Source: Gammaproteobacteria bacterium (lineage in GTDB: Bacteria > Pseudomonadota > Gammaproteobacteria > SZUA-152). Taken from it: 64,000 bases of DNA. How positions within the stretch are numbered: the stretch's first letter is position 1; each line of letters opens with the position of its first letter. Under the pieces are notes generated by a model. That model worked only from the letters and a program-made list of their open reading frames with translations, had not been told where the DNA came from and did no database searches. Location of the stretch: the NCBI GenBank assembly GCA_029882975.1, contig JAOUJW010000006.1, positions 1 to 64,000 of the forward strand, in the 5' to 3' direction. Of the stretch, positions 45,323 through 54,222 are shown in pieces. Position numbers and translations under genes: made by a program.

Positions 45323-45640
45323 ATGGAAAACCGTTGGAGCAGTCGCAAAGATCTAAATATCGGTGTGGATGTGCATTGTGACGGTACCGTTGTTTCTTGC
45401 AGTTGCCGCGATATTGCAATGGGAGGTGCCTATCTGGAGTCCAGTGCGCCATCCATGTTGTCGCACAAGTCCGAAGTGGAATTGGTATTTCATCTTAAAG
45501 ACGGTTTCAATAACATCAAATACGCCCTACCGGCGCAAATAGTCCGAGTGGATCAACAAGGTTATGCTTTACGGTTTCTCAGTAATGATACCGCCGCGTT
45601 TCGCTCCCTGCAGAGTTTGTTGTCGTATCAGTCCTGTTGA
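45323..45640 (+). CDS. Single-domain PilZ protein
   Basis: The 105-aa protein consists of one PilZ domain. An RWSSR arm at residues 4-8 provides the RxxxR c-di-GMP contact. CRDIAMGGAYLE fits the D-x-S-x-x-G motif except that Ala replaces Ser, and HLKDG and ALPAQIVRVDQQGYALRF complete the barrel. It likely acts as a c-di-GMP adaptor. AAGGGGGGCG precedes the ATG. It is convergent with the small Cys protein next door. Confidence 0.85.
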   Translation: MENRWSSRKDLNIGVDVHCDGTVVSCSCRDIAMGGAYLESSAPSMLSHKSEVELVFHLKDGFNNIKYALPAQIVRVDQQGYALRFLSNDTAAFRSLQSLLSYQSC

Positions 45641-45651
45641 AAAATTGCAAT

Positions 45652-45828
45652 TTAGTCCGATTCCAACGGATGTTGTTGCCGTTTCCACTGTGAATAACAT
45701 TCAATGCCGCAGTAGTGTTGCACATACTCATCGGCTTCCTGGTGGATAGATGCAGAGACCGGAATTTCTTCCAAACAGATTTCACAAGCGACAAGATCGG
45801 GTTCTTTGGGTTTTGGTTTGTTATCCAT
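45652..45828 (-). CDS. 58-aa Cys-pair protein (DUF3330-like)
   Basis: From ATG 45828 to TAA 45652 the minus strand encodes MDNKPKPKEPDLVACEICLE followed by EIPVSASIHQEADEYVQHYC and GIECYSQW. The C-x2-C and C-x3-C pairs and the phrase EADEYVQHYCG resemble DUF3330, small zinc-ribbon-like proteins found in proteobacteria. Function is unknown. It lies tail-to-tail with the PilZ gene. Confidence 0.7.
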   Translation of the reverse strand: MDNKPKPKEPDLVACEICLEEIPVSASIHQEADEYVQHYCGIECYSQWKRQQHPLESD

Positions 45829-46004
45829 ATAGCGGCTCCGTGGATCAGCAACACGTGTTGGGAATTATGGGCTCTGTCGCGCTTGCGCGGGAACAGGTCG
45901 GGAAAGAAACTATCGTGTCTTAAGCATAGATCTATAGAGATAGGATTTCATGTCGTGACTGTGTCAGCTGTGTGACGGGATGGGCCAATCTAACCCAAGG
46001 AAAA

Positions 46005-46889
46005 CTAGGTTTTCTGTATCTCGCCTATGATTTGTCCCATTTGTACATTTTTTCCCGGGGCCAGATTCTGCCAGGCCATGCTCTTGGGCGGAAATAATAA
46101 GATCACAGTTGATCCCATATTGAAACGTCCCATTTCCATCCCCTGTTCCAGCACAATGTTCTTATCTTTGTAATTCCAATTGCAGATGTGACGACCGTGC
46201 GGTGGGCTGACGGCGCCATGCCATACCGTTTCCATACCAGCCACAAAAATAGCACCCACCAAGATCATGGCCATGGGACCAGCCGGTGTTTCAAAATAGG
46301 CTATCACACGTTCGTTGCGGGCGAACAGGCGAGGAATGGCCCGTGTGGTGGCTGGGTTAACGCTGAAAAGACGGCCGGGAATGTGGCTCATTGCCACCAA
46401 ATGACCGGAACGAGGCATATGGATTCGGTGATAGTCTTTGGGTGACAAATAGATGGTTGCAAAGTGGCCATTGTTGAAGCTGTCCACCCATTGTTGTTCA
46501 CCCGCCAGCAATTCATGCAGGGTATATGACCGGCCTTTAGCTTGAAACACGTTGCCGTTGACGATATCGCCACTTTGGCTAATGGCCCCGTCTACCGGAC
46601 TGACGATATGTTTGTCTCCAAAAGCAATGGGTCTGGCCTGTGTTTGTAGTGGTCGGGTAAAAAACTCGTTAAAACTGGCATAAGCGCTTGGGTCGCTGGG
46701 GTTTGCCTCGCTCATGTTGATTTTGTATTGTTTAATAAACCAACGAATGAAGAAATTTTTCCACCAGACGGTTTTGCTGCGTGTTAGGGCATGCATGAGG
46801 TTGGAAAGCGCGTAGTGAGGTAGTATGTATTGTGGCCAGGCTTTGACAAAATCCAACAGGCCGGCGGTCTCGTTATTAGAGTTGTTCAT
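46005..46889 (-). CDS. psd: Phosphatidylserine decarboxylase proenzyme
   Basis: The 294-aa protein has SPVDGAISQSG, DYHRIHMP and the self-cleavage site MGSTVILL, in which the Ser becomes the pyruvoyl cofactor. It makes phosphatidylethanolamine at the inner membrane. The length matches the proteobacterial enzyme. The ATG at 46889 is 34 bp from the sco gene end, so the two may be co-transcribed. Confidence 0.96.
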   Translation of the reverse strand: MNNSNNETAGLLDFVKAWPQYILPHYALSNLMHALTRSKTVWWKNFFIRWFIKQYKINMSEANPSDPSAYASFNEFFTRPLQTQARPIAFGDKHIVSPVDGAISQSGDIVNGNVFQAKGRSYTLHELLAGEQQWVDSFNNGHFATIYLSPKDYHRIHMPRSGHLVAMSHIPGRLFSVNPATTRAIPRLFARNERVIAYFETPAGPMAMILVGAIFVAGMETVWHGAVSPPHGRHICNWNYKDKNIVLEQGMEMGRFNMGSTVILLFPPKSMAWQNLAPGKNVQMGQIIGEIQKT

Positions 46890-46923
46890 AGATCGTTTCG
46901 TTTAGGATATAAATAAGTTCAGG

Positions 46924-47613
46924 TCAGGGATTCAGGGCCAGGAATAATGTTCGGATTTCCTTGGCATAGTGCGGAGCCGGGAAGCGCGCAAAATAACGGC
47001 CCTTGGGATCAATTAACAGCAAGGCACTGCTGTGGCTGACCGGATAGTCGCCTTTGTAGCCTTCGCCCAATTTGTATTTAATGTTCAGTTGGCGGGTTAG
47101 TACATCGATTTGGTCTGATGTCCCGCTCAGAGCTACAAAATTTTCATCGAAATAGCTGATATAAGTCAGCAATTGTTTTGGGGTATCTCGTTTGGGGTCC
47201 ACGGTGGCAAAGACATACTGCACATTGTTCTCCATTGGGGGAACGGGCAGCAGGTTTTTGGACAAAGTCTCCAATTCTGACAAAGTAGTAGGACAGATGT
47301 CCGGACAATTGGTGTAGCCAAAAAAGACAAATGTCCATTTATGAGCAAAACTTTTTTCAGTAAACGCCCGGTTGTGCTGATCAACCAATTGGAACGGGGC
47401 GATTTGTTTGGGTTCTGGGAGCAGGACCGCTTTTAGCTGCTCGGCCACTGTGGCATCATTGGCATTGGCAGTTAAGACATAAAAACTTAAACTGGTAACC
47501 AGCACCAGCAGCCTATGTGCCGGCGCAAGCCGGATCCTGGGAATTCGGGGTAATCGAGGCGATAGAAATAAGTGCCCAAGGTTTCTTAACATAACAAAAG
47601 GAAAAATTCGCAT
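46924..47613 (-). CDS. SCO1/SenC-type copper chaperone
   Basis: The product is 229 aa from the ATG at 47613; a TTG at 47631 is the alternative. A membrane/signal segment (LLVLVTSLSFYVLTANA) precedes a thioredoxin-like domain with the copper-binding CPDICPTT and the third ligand His in VSHSSAL. Sco proteins deliver copper to cytochrome c oxidase CuA or act as thiol reductants. It is divergent from hemH, in keeping with a respiratory role. Confidence 0.92.
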   Translation of the reverse strand: MRIFPFVMLRNLGHLFLSPRLPRIPRIRLAPAHRLLVLVTSLSFYVLTANANDATVAEQLKAVLLPEPKQIAPFQLVDQHNRAFTEKSFAHKWTFVFFGYTNCPDICPTTLSELETLSKNLLPVPPMENNVQYVFATVDPKRDTPKQLLTYISYFDENFVALSGTSDQIDVLTRQLNIKYKLGEGYKGDYPVSHSSALLLIDPKGRYFARFPAPHYAKEIRTLFLALNP

Positions 47614-47661
47614 TGATTCAGTATGCGGCAAGTATACAGGGTTTTCGGGAATGTGGGAAAG

Positions 47662-48783
47662 ATGGATTCAACTAATATCAAAATAGAAGACAATCAGGAA
47701 TTTGATCACAAAACTCAGTTAACAACGGGTATTTTGCTGGTCAATCTGGGTACCCCGGAGAGCCCGACAGCGTCGGCATTAAGACGTTATTTGGCCGAAT
47801 TTCTATGGGATCCTCGGATTGTGGATTTGCCTCGTTGGTTGTGGTGGTTCATTTTAAAAGTGATCTTGCTGATTCGGCCACGACGTTCTGCGGCGGCGTA
47901 CAAAAAAATATGGACAGAAGCAGGGTCACCGTTGTTGGTGATTTCCCAGCGTCAAAAAGAGGTTATAGAACGATCTCTATCCAGCCTGTATACAGGTCCT
48001 ATTGTGGTGGAGTTGGGTATGCGTTATGGCAATCCGTCCATTGCCTACGCTTTGCAGAGACTACGTCAAGCCCACGCGCAGCGGGTGCTGGTGCTGCCTT
48101 TGTACCCCCAGTATTCCTGCAGTACCACGGCGTCCACTTTTGATGCGGTTGCCGCCGCAGTTAAAAACTGGCGTTGGGTACCGGAGTTGCGAATGGTGAA
48201 TTCCTATCACGATTTTCCCCCCTATATTGAAGCCTTGGCCAATAGTATCAAGGAATCCTGGGGAGCCAACGGGCAAGCACAAATGTTGTTGTTCTCGTTC
48301 CACGGCACACCCATGCGGTTTTTGGAAACCGGCGATCCCTATCACTGTATGTGTCAGACTACTGCCAGATTGGTCGCTGAGCGATTGGGATTGGTGGAAA
48401 GCCGTTGGCAAGTCACATTTCAGTCGATCTTCGGGCGGGAGAAATGGCTGCAGCCTTACACTATTAATACCCTGGAGACGCTGGCTCATTCCGGCGTACG
48501 CAGTGTGGATGTGGTGTGTCCCGGATTCTCTGCCGATTGCCTGGAGACTTTAGAAGAAATTCAGGAGGAAAATTGTCATGCGTTTCTCAATGCGGGTGGT
48601 AAAGAGTTTCGTTATATTCCAGCGTTAAACGATCGTGTAGATCACGTGCATGCCTTGTGTTCTTTGATTCAAATGCATACCCTGGGCTGGTTGGATACGG
48701 CTGAGCGTTGGGATGCGCAAGTACATCAACAAGCTAATGTCGATCGTGCTGAGCGGGCCAAGGCGCTGGGGGCAAAGAAATAG
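47662..48783 (+). CDS. hemH: Ferrochelatase
   Basis: The product is 373 aa from the ATG at 47662 (GGGAAAG upstream); a start at 47623 would overlap the divergent gene. It has GILLVNLGTPESP, VLVLPLYPQYS, the catalytic-site LFSFHGTPMR, TFQSIFGREKWLQPYT and VVCPGFSADCLETLEE. It inserts Fe2+ into protoporphyrin IX to finish heme. A strong terminator follows. Confidence 0.96.
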   Translation: MDSTNIKIEDNQEFDHKTQLTTGILLVNLGTPESPTASALRRYLAEFLWDPRIVDLPRWLWWFILKVILLIRPRRSAAAYKKIWTEAGSPLLVISQRQKEVIERSLSSLYTGPIVVELGMRYGNPSIAYALQRLRQAHAQRVLVLPLYPQYSCSTTASTFDAVAAAVKNWRWVPELRMVNSYHDFPPYIEALANSIKESWGANGQAQMLLFSFHGTPMRFLETGDPYHCMCQTTARLVAERLGLVESRWQVTFQSIFGREKWLQPYTINTLETLAHSGVRSVDVVCPGFSADCLETLEEIQEENCHAFLNAGGKEFRYIPALNDRVDHVHALCSLIQMHTLGWLDTAERWDAQVHQQANVDRAERAKALGAKK

Positions 48784-48806
48784 CCCAGTTAATAAGCCTT
48801 CAATAC

Positions 48807-48845
48807 AAAAAAGGGCAACCGACCGAATCGGTTGCCCTTTTTTTA
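48807..48845. terminator. Bidirectional intrinsic terminator after hemH
   Basis: AAAAAAGGGCAACCGA and TCGGTTGCCCTTTTTTT form a perfect hairpin with a 5-base loop. It separates hemH from the convergent channel gene. Confidence 0.95.
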
Positions 48846-48864
48846 TGTTCCACTTTATACCGAA

Positions 48865-49671
48865 TTAATGCCCGGGAGCGTTTTCCAGTTTTTGTTGTAA
48901 TTTTGCCAATGCCGCCTGTGTTTGTTTCAATTCTTTGAGAATATCGTCCTTGCTGGGTGGGCTTTGCAGCTGCTCCAGGCGTTCCTGTTTGGCTTCTTCC
49001 AGGTTATTTAACACGACGGCAATAAACAAGTTAATCACAACAAACGTGCCTACAGTGACAAAGCTGACAAAATACAACCAGAACAAATGGTGTAACTCCA
49101 TGGCTTTGTACATGACGTCGGTCCAGTCTTCCAGAGTAACGACACGAAATAAAGTGAGTAGCGATATGCCCAGATTGCGCCAGTGTTCCGGGTCGTGTTG
49201 GTGGAACAAGTGATATCCGGCGACGGCATAGATATAGAAAATCACGCCCATTAACAGCAATACATGACCCATGCTGGGAATGGAGCGCACCAATGTGCTC
49301 ACAATCAAACGCAATTCGGGGATGGTGGAGATGAGACGGGCAATCCGTAACAGACGCGCCAGACGCGCAATCATGGCGTATTCGCCGGTAGCGGGTATTA
49401 ACGAGACCACAACCACGGTGAAATCAAACAGGTTCCAGCCATCACCAAAGTACAGTTTCAGGCGTGGTGCCACGGCAGCGATTTTTAATATGGCTTCCAG
49501 TACAAATACGGCTAATATGATGTTGTTGAGTAGAACCAGGCCACCGTTGTATTTGGCCACAATTTCCGGTGAAGTTTCCAGCCCCAAAACCACAGCGTTG
49601 ATTAATATCAAGCCAACAATACCGTATTCGAAATACGTAGAGTCAACAAATTTTTTAAGCGTATTCTGCAT
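48865..49671 (-). CDS. Voltage-gated cation channel, single 6-TM domain
   Basis: The product is 268 aa from the ATG at 49671. Six membrane segments are visible. S4 has four Arg at every third position (RLARLLRIAR), and S5-S6 bracket the pore loop TLEDWTD, the selectivity filter. Known bacterial sodium channels have TLESWS in this place; extra Asp residues at positions 4 and 7 are those that shift engineered NavAb toward calcium. The C-terminal ~45 residues form a predicted coiled coil (KDDILKELKQTQAALAKLQQ) that would assemble the tetramer. Ion preference is inferred. Confidence 0.88.
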   Translation of the reverse strand: MQNTLKKFVDSTYFEYGIVGLILINAVVLGLETSPEIVAKYNGGLVLLNNIILAVFVLEAILKIAAVAPRLKLYFGDGWNLFDFTVVVVSLIPATGEYAMIARLARLLRIARLISTIPELRLIVSTLVRSIPSMGHVLLLMGVIFYIYAVAGYHLFHQHDPEHWRNLGISLLTLFRVVTLEDWTDVMYKAMELHHLFWLYFVSFVTVGTFVVINLFIAVVLNNLEEAKQERLEQLQSPPSKDDILKELKQTQAALAKLQQKLENAPGH

Positions 49672-49749
49672 GTTTTTCTCGTGTTCAAAAGCGGGCAAAG
49701 ATACCGAATCGCGATGCGGACCGCAACTGTAGTGAAAACGTGGGAGAGG

Positions 49750-50634
49750 TTATTTTTTGGCGTGTTTGCGCCGTACCTGTTTGCGAATGTCGTCAAAGAA
49801 TAATCCTGGATCGACACGAGCATCATTCAGGCTTACACCCCAGTGTAAATGGGGACCGGTGGCGCGGCCGGTTTTGCCAATGGCGCCGATTTGTTGGCCT
49901 CGTTCGATGGTGTCTCCCGGTTTTACATCAATGCGGGACATATGACAGTACATGGTGATAAGGCCGTTGCCATGATCCAGGAATACCGTATTGCCGTTAA
50001 AAAAGTAATCACCGGTTTGCAATACCACCGCTGCGGCCGGTGCCACAATAGGGGTTCCGTGGGGAGCGGCAATATCGATGCCGCTGTGGGGTTTACGGGG
50101 TTTTTGATTGAAAAAGCGACGCAACCCAAAAGGGCTGCTTAAGCGACCGTGTACCGGAATCTGAAAGTCTTCCGTAGAAGGTGGGGCGTCACGCCAGTGA
50201 GCCAGAGATGCGGTAATTTCCTCTTTTTCACTTAGAATACGTTTTAAATCTTCCGGGTTGGGATCCACTTTGCGTTTATTTTTTATCTTAAGATACTGTT
50301 TTTTATATTTTTTATTTTTGATTTTGAAACTAACGACAGAGTCTCCGGATGCGCGGCTGATGCGCAGTTGGTGCTGGCCCGGCTTAGTGTCCAAGGGGAT
50401 GCCGGTCACGGCTCTCCAATGGTCGGTTTTCCCCGGGATGGGTACCACCATCACCGGGTTTTTGCCGAAATAGGCTTGGGGTTTGTCACTGGAATGACCC
50501 AGAGAAACCCATGCAACGCCACCGGGTACGGGATTGGCTTTGGGAACTACGGCCACAACAACCGTGGGGGTTAAAAGCAATAATAAGGCTGTGATGATTA
50601 TTGCTTTTGTAAAGTGACGAATAACCGGTTTCAT
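49750..50634 (-). CDS. M23-family (LytM) peptidase
   Basis: The 294-aa protein has a signal peptide (IIITALLLLLTPTVVVAV), a lysine-rich middle part and a C-terminal M23 domain with zinc ligands in HSGIDIAAPHGTP and HLHWGVSLN. It probably cuts peptidoglycan cross-links in the periplasm. The N-terminal domain (~30-130) resembles the Ig-like region often preceding M23 in proteobacteria. It is 18 bp downstream of xseA. Confidence 0.92.
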   Translation of the reverse strand: MKPVIRHFTKAIIITALLLLLTPTVVVAVVPKANPVPGGVAWVSLGHSSDKPQAYFGKNPVMVVPIPGKTDHWRAVTGIPLDTKPGQHQLRISRASGDSVVSFKIKNKKYKKQYLKIKNKRKVDPNPEDLKRILSEKEEITASLAHWRDAPPSTEDFQIPVHGRLSSPFGLRRFFNQKPRKPHSGIDIAAPHGTPIVAPAAAVVLQTGDYFFNGNTVFLDHGNGLITMYCHMSRIDVKPGDTIERGQQIGAIGKTGRATGPHLHWGVSLNDARVDPGLFFDDIRKQVRRKHAKK

Positions 50635-50652
50635 AAGTACTAAGAACCTCGC

Positions 50653-52050
50653 TTAGGGTTGAAGTTCATCATCCGCGGACTCGATTGTAGCGTTTGCATC
50701 AATCGGGTTCAGTGCATTGCTCGGTTCTATAGCGTCGACAGTACAGTGCAATGTACCCCGGTGTAATTGAGTTTTGACGCTTTGCCCCAGTTTTACTGTT
50801 TCGCTATTGCGGACAATGGTACCGTTGCTGCTGCGAACAATCGCATAACCGCGGCCTAAGGTTGCCAGGGGGCTGACCGCATCCAAGGCCCTCCCCAAGG
50901 CGCCCAATTGTTGCCGATGTTCATCCAGAATGTGTGCCATTACGGCGTGCAGACGTTGTCCGTATGCACCTAAGCGCCATTGCAATGGCGGAATTCTTTT
51001 TAGGGGAGACTGGAGTTCTAAACGAGAGCTCAGGTGTTGTAAGCGGGTGTGGTTTTGTTGTTGCAGTAAGGAGAAACTTTGCAATAGACGCTGTTCCAGC
51101 TCATCCAATCGTTGCGCCTGAGTCTGGAGTCTGCGAGCGGGGTGTTGCATGCGTTTACGCAACCATTCCAGTTGTTGTTTGCGATACAGCAGTTTGTTTT
51201 TAAATTCCCGTTGCAAGCGTTGTTGCAATGCTTGCAGCGTTTCCAGCCATTCTATCTTGTCCGGACTCACCAACTCCGCTGCCGCTGAGGGGGTGGCGGC
51301 GCGTACATCGGCAACAAAATCTGCAATGGTTACATCGGTTTCGTGTCCTACACCGGTGACAACAGGAATGGAACACTGAAAGATGGCCCTGGCCACAGCC
51401 TCGGTGTTGAAACACCACAAATCTTCCAAAGAGCCACCGCCCCGGCATAAGATCAACACATCGCAGCGCTGGGCACTTTGTGCCCGGCGGATAGCTCGAA
51501 CGAGCTCTGCAACAGCGTTGGAACCTTGTACCGAGGTGGGGTAGATCAATACAGGAATGGCGGCAAAGCGGCGCTTTAACACCGTGAGCACATCTTTGAC
51601 CGCAGCGCCATGCGGCGAGGTGATAATGCCGATGCGTGTTGGCAATTGCGGTAGGAGACGTTTGTGTTCCGCCGCAAACAAACCTTCATCGCTCAGACGC
51701 TGTTTTAATTGTTCAAACTGTAATTGCAGCGCTCCTTCGCCGGAGGCCTCCATATGCTCCACCAGCAGTTGAAATTCTCCTCTGGCCTCATACAGACTCA
51801 CTTTGGCCAGGACCACCACGTGATCTCCATTCTTTGGGGCGAATCGCAGCAAACGGTTGCGGGTTCGAAACATGGCGCAGCGCACTTGTGCCCGCGTGTC
51901 TTTCAGGCTGAAGTACCAATGGCCGGAGGAGGGGTTGGCCAGATTGGAAATTTCGCCTTCCAACCAGACATGTGAAAACTGCTTTTCCAATGAGATTTTA
52001 GCGGTTCGGGTCAGTTCCGATACGGTCAGAATTTGCCGTGACTGGCTCAT
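50653..52050 (-). CDS. xseA: Exodeoxyribonuclease VII large subunit
   Basis: The 465-aa protein has the OB-fold N-terminus (LTRTAKISLEKQFSHVWLEG, EISNLANPSSGHWYFSLKD), the catalytic RGGGSLEDLWCFN and VVTGVGHETDVTIADFVAD, then a long coiled coil and a C-terminal LGRGYAIV repeat. It is the nuclease subunit partner of XseB, encoded 22 kb away here. Confidence 0.97.
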   Translation of the reverse strand: MSQSRQILTVSELTRTAKISLEKQFSHVWLEGEISNLANPSSGHWYFSLKDTRAQVRCAMFRTRNRLLRFAPKNGDHVVVLAKVSLYEARGEFQLLVEHMEASGEGALQLQFEQLKQRLSDEGLFAAEHKRLLPQLPTRIGIITSPHGAAVKDVLTVLKRRFAAIPVLIYPTSVQGSNAVAELVRAIRRAQSAQRCDVLILCRGGGSLEDLWCFNTEAVARAIFQCSIPVVTGVGHETDVTIADFVADVRAATPSAAAELVSPDKIEWLETLQALQQRLQREFKNKLLYRKQQLEWLRKRMQHPARRLQTQAQRLDELEQRLLQSFSLLQQQNHTRLQHLSSRLELQSPLKRIPPLQWRLGAYGQRLHAVMAHILDEHRQQLGALGRALDAVSPLATLGRGYAIVRSSNGTIVRNSETVKLGQSVKTQLHRGTLHCTVDAIEPSNALNPIDANATIESADDELQP

Positions 52051-52088
52051 AGGGTTGTTTTGGATAATGCGTTTGGTTTGGTGATAAG

Positions 52089-52118
52089 CAAAAAAGCAGG
52101 CCGAAGCCTGCTTTTTTT
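52089..52118. terminator. Intrinsic terminator between the SoxK-like gene and xseA
   Basis: AAAAAAGCAGGC-cgaa-GCCTGCTTTTTTT is a perfect hairpin with A and T flanks. It lies between the stop of the lipoprotein gene (52137) and the start of xseA (52050). On the minus strand it terminates the lipoprotein transcript. Confidence 0.93.
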
Positions 52119-52136
52119 GTGTGGATCATGCCGACA

Positions 52137-52469
52137 CTAGAATAACCAGGGTCCGGCGTTTTTCTGACTCATAGCCTGTTGGTACGCGGCTTCACCTTCA
52201 AACTTGGCACGGGCAGCCAATTTACGGGCTTGTTCTGTATCGCCTTTGCTCAATGCCGCTTTAGCGCCTTTGATAAATTTGTCTTGAGAATCACGCCACG
52301 CGCCACCGTTGGCTTGGGCTTTTTTGATCACAGCTTCGGCTTCTTTGATTAATGATTCTACAGACCCGCCACCGTCACTGGAGGTGGCCATCGTACCACC
52401 ACCGGTGGAAGCACATCCGGAAATTGAAATAGCTAGAAATGCCGCTGTGACAATCAATACTTTTCTCAT
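52137..52469 (-). CDS. SoxK-like (SoxXA-binding) lipoprotein
   Basis: The 110-aa protein has a lipoprotein signal with lipobox ISGC, a Gly/Ser linker, then two helices with the pattern AQANGGAWRDSQDKFIKGAK and GDTEQARKLAARAKFEGEAA. It ends QAMSQKNAGPWLF, as in SoxXA-binding (SoxK-type) proteins. SoxK helps the SoxXA cytochrome in thiosulfate oxidation, but the same domain occurs outside sox clusters. No other sox gene is near, so this assignment is by family only. Confidence 0.75.
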   Translation of the reverse strand: MRKVLIVTAAFLAISISGCASTGGGTMATSSDGGGSVESLIKEAEAVIKKAQANGGAWRDSQDKFIKGAKAALSKGDTEQARKLAARAKFEGEAAYQQAMSQKNAGPWLF

Positions 52470-52555
52470 TTACTCTCCTCCAATGAAGTGTACTGTCTAA
52501 ATAATTTATAACAATTGTTCGCGGTGGATTCGCCAATTGCCACTGTGACCAGTGC

Positions 52556-52578
52556 GAGGGGATTTATGCCCCTTTTTT
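52556..52578 (+). terminator. Possible terminator-like hairpin upstream of guaB
   Basis: GAGGGG-atttatg-CCCCTTTTTT forms a short 5-bp GC stem followed by six T, about 137 bp before the guaB ATG. It could be a leader attenuator or the end of a small transcript. Confidence 0.35.
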
Positions 52579-52714
52579 CCTCCTGTTCATCACAGCGAGT
52601 GGCGTGTTATCCCGAAAAGCGATAAGCCTTTTGCTAAGCTACCGGTTTACCTTATACACGTCAATCTTTATAATTCGCACCCTACTATATATTTACCCTG
52701 TAGGGAACCCCACT

Positions 52715-54175
52715 ATGCGCATAGTTCAGGAAGCACTCACGTTCGATGACGTTTTACTGGTCCCGGCTCATTCCACGGTGATGCCTAAAGACGTTGACCT
52801 AAAGACACAATTAACGCGTGGGATTAACTTAAACATACCTTTGGTATCCGCGGCAATGGATACGGTCACAGAAGCTCGTTTGGCCATCAGCATGGCCCAG
52901 GAGGGCGGAATTGGCATTATTCATAAGAATATGTCGGCGGAACAACAAGCCAATCAGGTACGAATGGTTAAAAAGTTTGAAAGCGGTGTCATCAAAGATC
53001 CTATCACCGTGGCACCCAACACCAGCATTAAAGAAGTATTGGCGTTGACCCGAGCCCACAATATTTCCGGAGTTCCGGTGGTTGATGGTGCCGATTTGGT
53101 AGGTATAGTGACCGGCCGTGATTTGCGTTTTGAGACTCGTCACGACAATCCGGTTTCCAGTATCATGACCCCTAAAGAGAAATTGGTGACCGTTAGGGAG
53201 GGCGCGGAACCTCAGGAAATTCTTAAACTTTTACATGAATTTCGGATTGAAAAAATCTTGGTGGTGAACGATCAGTTCCAGCTGCGAGGCTTGGTCACGG
53301 TTAAGGATATTCAAAAAGCCACCGAGTTTCCCAATGCCTGTAAAGACGAGCACGGTCGCTTACGCGTTGGAGCTGCCGTCGGAACCGGTGCCGGAACCGA
53401 GGATCGAGTGGCCGGTTTGGTGGATGCCGGTGTGGATGTGGTGGTGGTGGACACGGCTCACGGCCATTCCCAAGGTGTTTTGGATCGAGTCGCCTGGGTA
53501 AAAAGTCATTACCCTGATTTGCAGGTAATAGGTGGAAATATCGCTACTGCTGAAGCTGCCAAAGCATTGGTGGCTGCCGGTGCCGATGGTGTTAAAGTGG
53601 GTATTGGCCCCGGTTCCATTTGCACGACCCGAATTGTTGCCGGTGTGGGCGTGCCACAGATCACCGCGATCGCCAATGTGGCCGAGGCTTTGAAGGGCAC
53701 GGGTATACCATTGATCGGTGATGGTGGTATCCGTTATTCCGGTGACGTGGCCAAAGCCATAGCCGCCGGGGCCTCCAGTATTATGATCGGGAGTATGTTT
53801 GCCGGTACGGAAGAAGCGCCGGGAGAAGTTGAGCTGTTTCAAGGGCGCTCTTACAAAGCCTACCGTGGCATGGGTTCCTTGGGGGCTATGACGGCGCAAC
53901 AGGGCTCCAGCGATCGTTATTTCCAGGAAGGCAACCAACCGGATAAACTGGTGCCGGAAGGCATCGAAGGGCGAGTTCCTTTTAAAGGGGCATTGCGTCC
54001 GGTGTTACATCAACTACTGGGCGGTGTGCGCTCCAGCATGGGTTATACGGGTTGTGGCGATATTCTCGCTATGCGCACCAATACCCAATTTGTACGTATC
54101 ACCAATGCGGGCATTGGCGAGAGTCATGTGCACGATGTTCAAATTACCAAAGAGGCTCCCAACTATCGGGTGTGA
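52715..54175 (+). CDS. guaB: IMP dehydrogenase
   Basis: The product is 486 aa from the ATG at 52715; the open frame upstream to 52604 lacks family sequence. The start [20 protein letters not shown] is typical. Two CBS domains lie near residues 95-205. The active-site Cys is in [10 protein letters not shown] and the flap has RYFQEG. It oxidises IMP to XMP, the first committed step to GMP. guaA follows 47 bp downstream. Confidence 0.97.
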   Translation: MRIVQEALTFDDVLLVPAHSTVMPKDVDLKTQLTRGINLNIPLVSAAMDTVTEARLAISMAQEGGIGIIHKNMSAEQQANQVRMVKKFESGVIKDPITVAPNTSIKEVLALTRAHNISGVPVVDGADLVGIVTGRDLRFETRHDNPVSSIMTPKEKLVTVREGAEPQEILKLLHEFRIEKILVVNDQFQLRGLVTVKDIQKATEFPNACKDEHGRLRVGAAVGTGAGTEDRVAGLVDAGVDVVVVDTAHGHSQGVLDRVAWVKSHYPDLQVIGGNIATAEAAKALVAAGADGVKVGIGPGSICTTRIVAGVGVPQITAIANVAEALKGTGIPLIGDGGIRYSGDVAKAIAAGASSIMIGSMFAGTEEAPGEVELFQGRSYKAYRGMGSLGAMTAQQGSSDRYFQEGNQPDKLVPEGIEGRVPFKGALRPVLHQLLGGVRSSMGYTGCGDILAMRTNTQFVRITNAGIGESHVHDVQITKEAPNYRV

Positions 54176-54222
54176 ATCCCCGCGGCGTTGCCGCGGCCTA
54201 TAACGATAAAGTCAGGTTTTAC

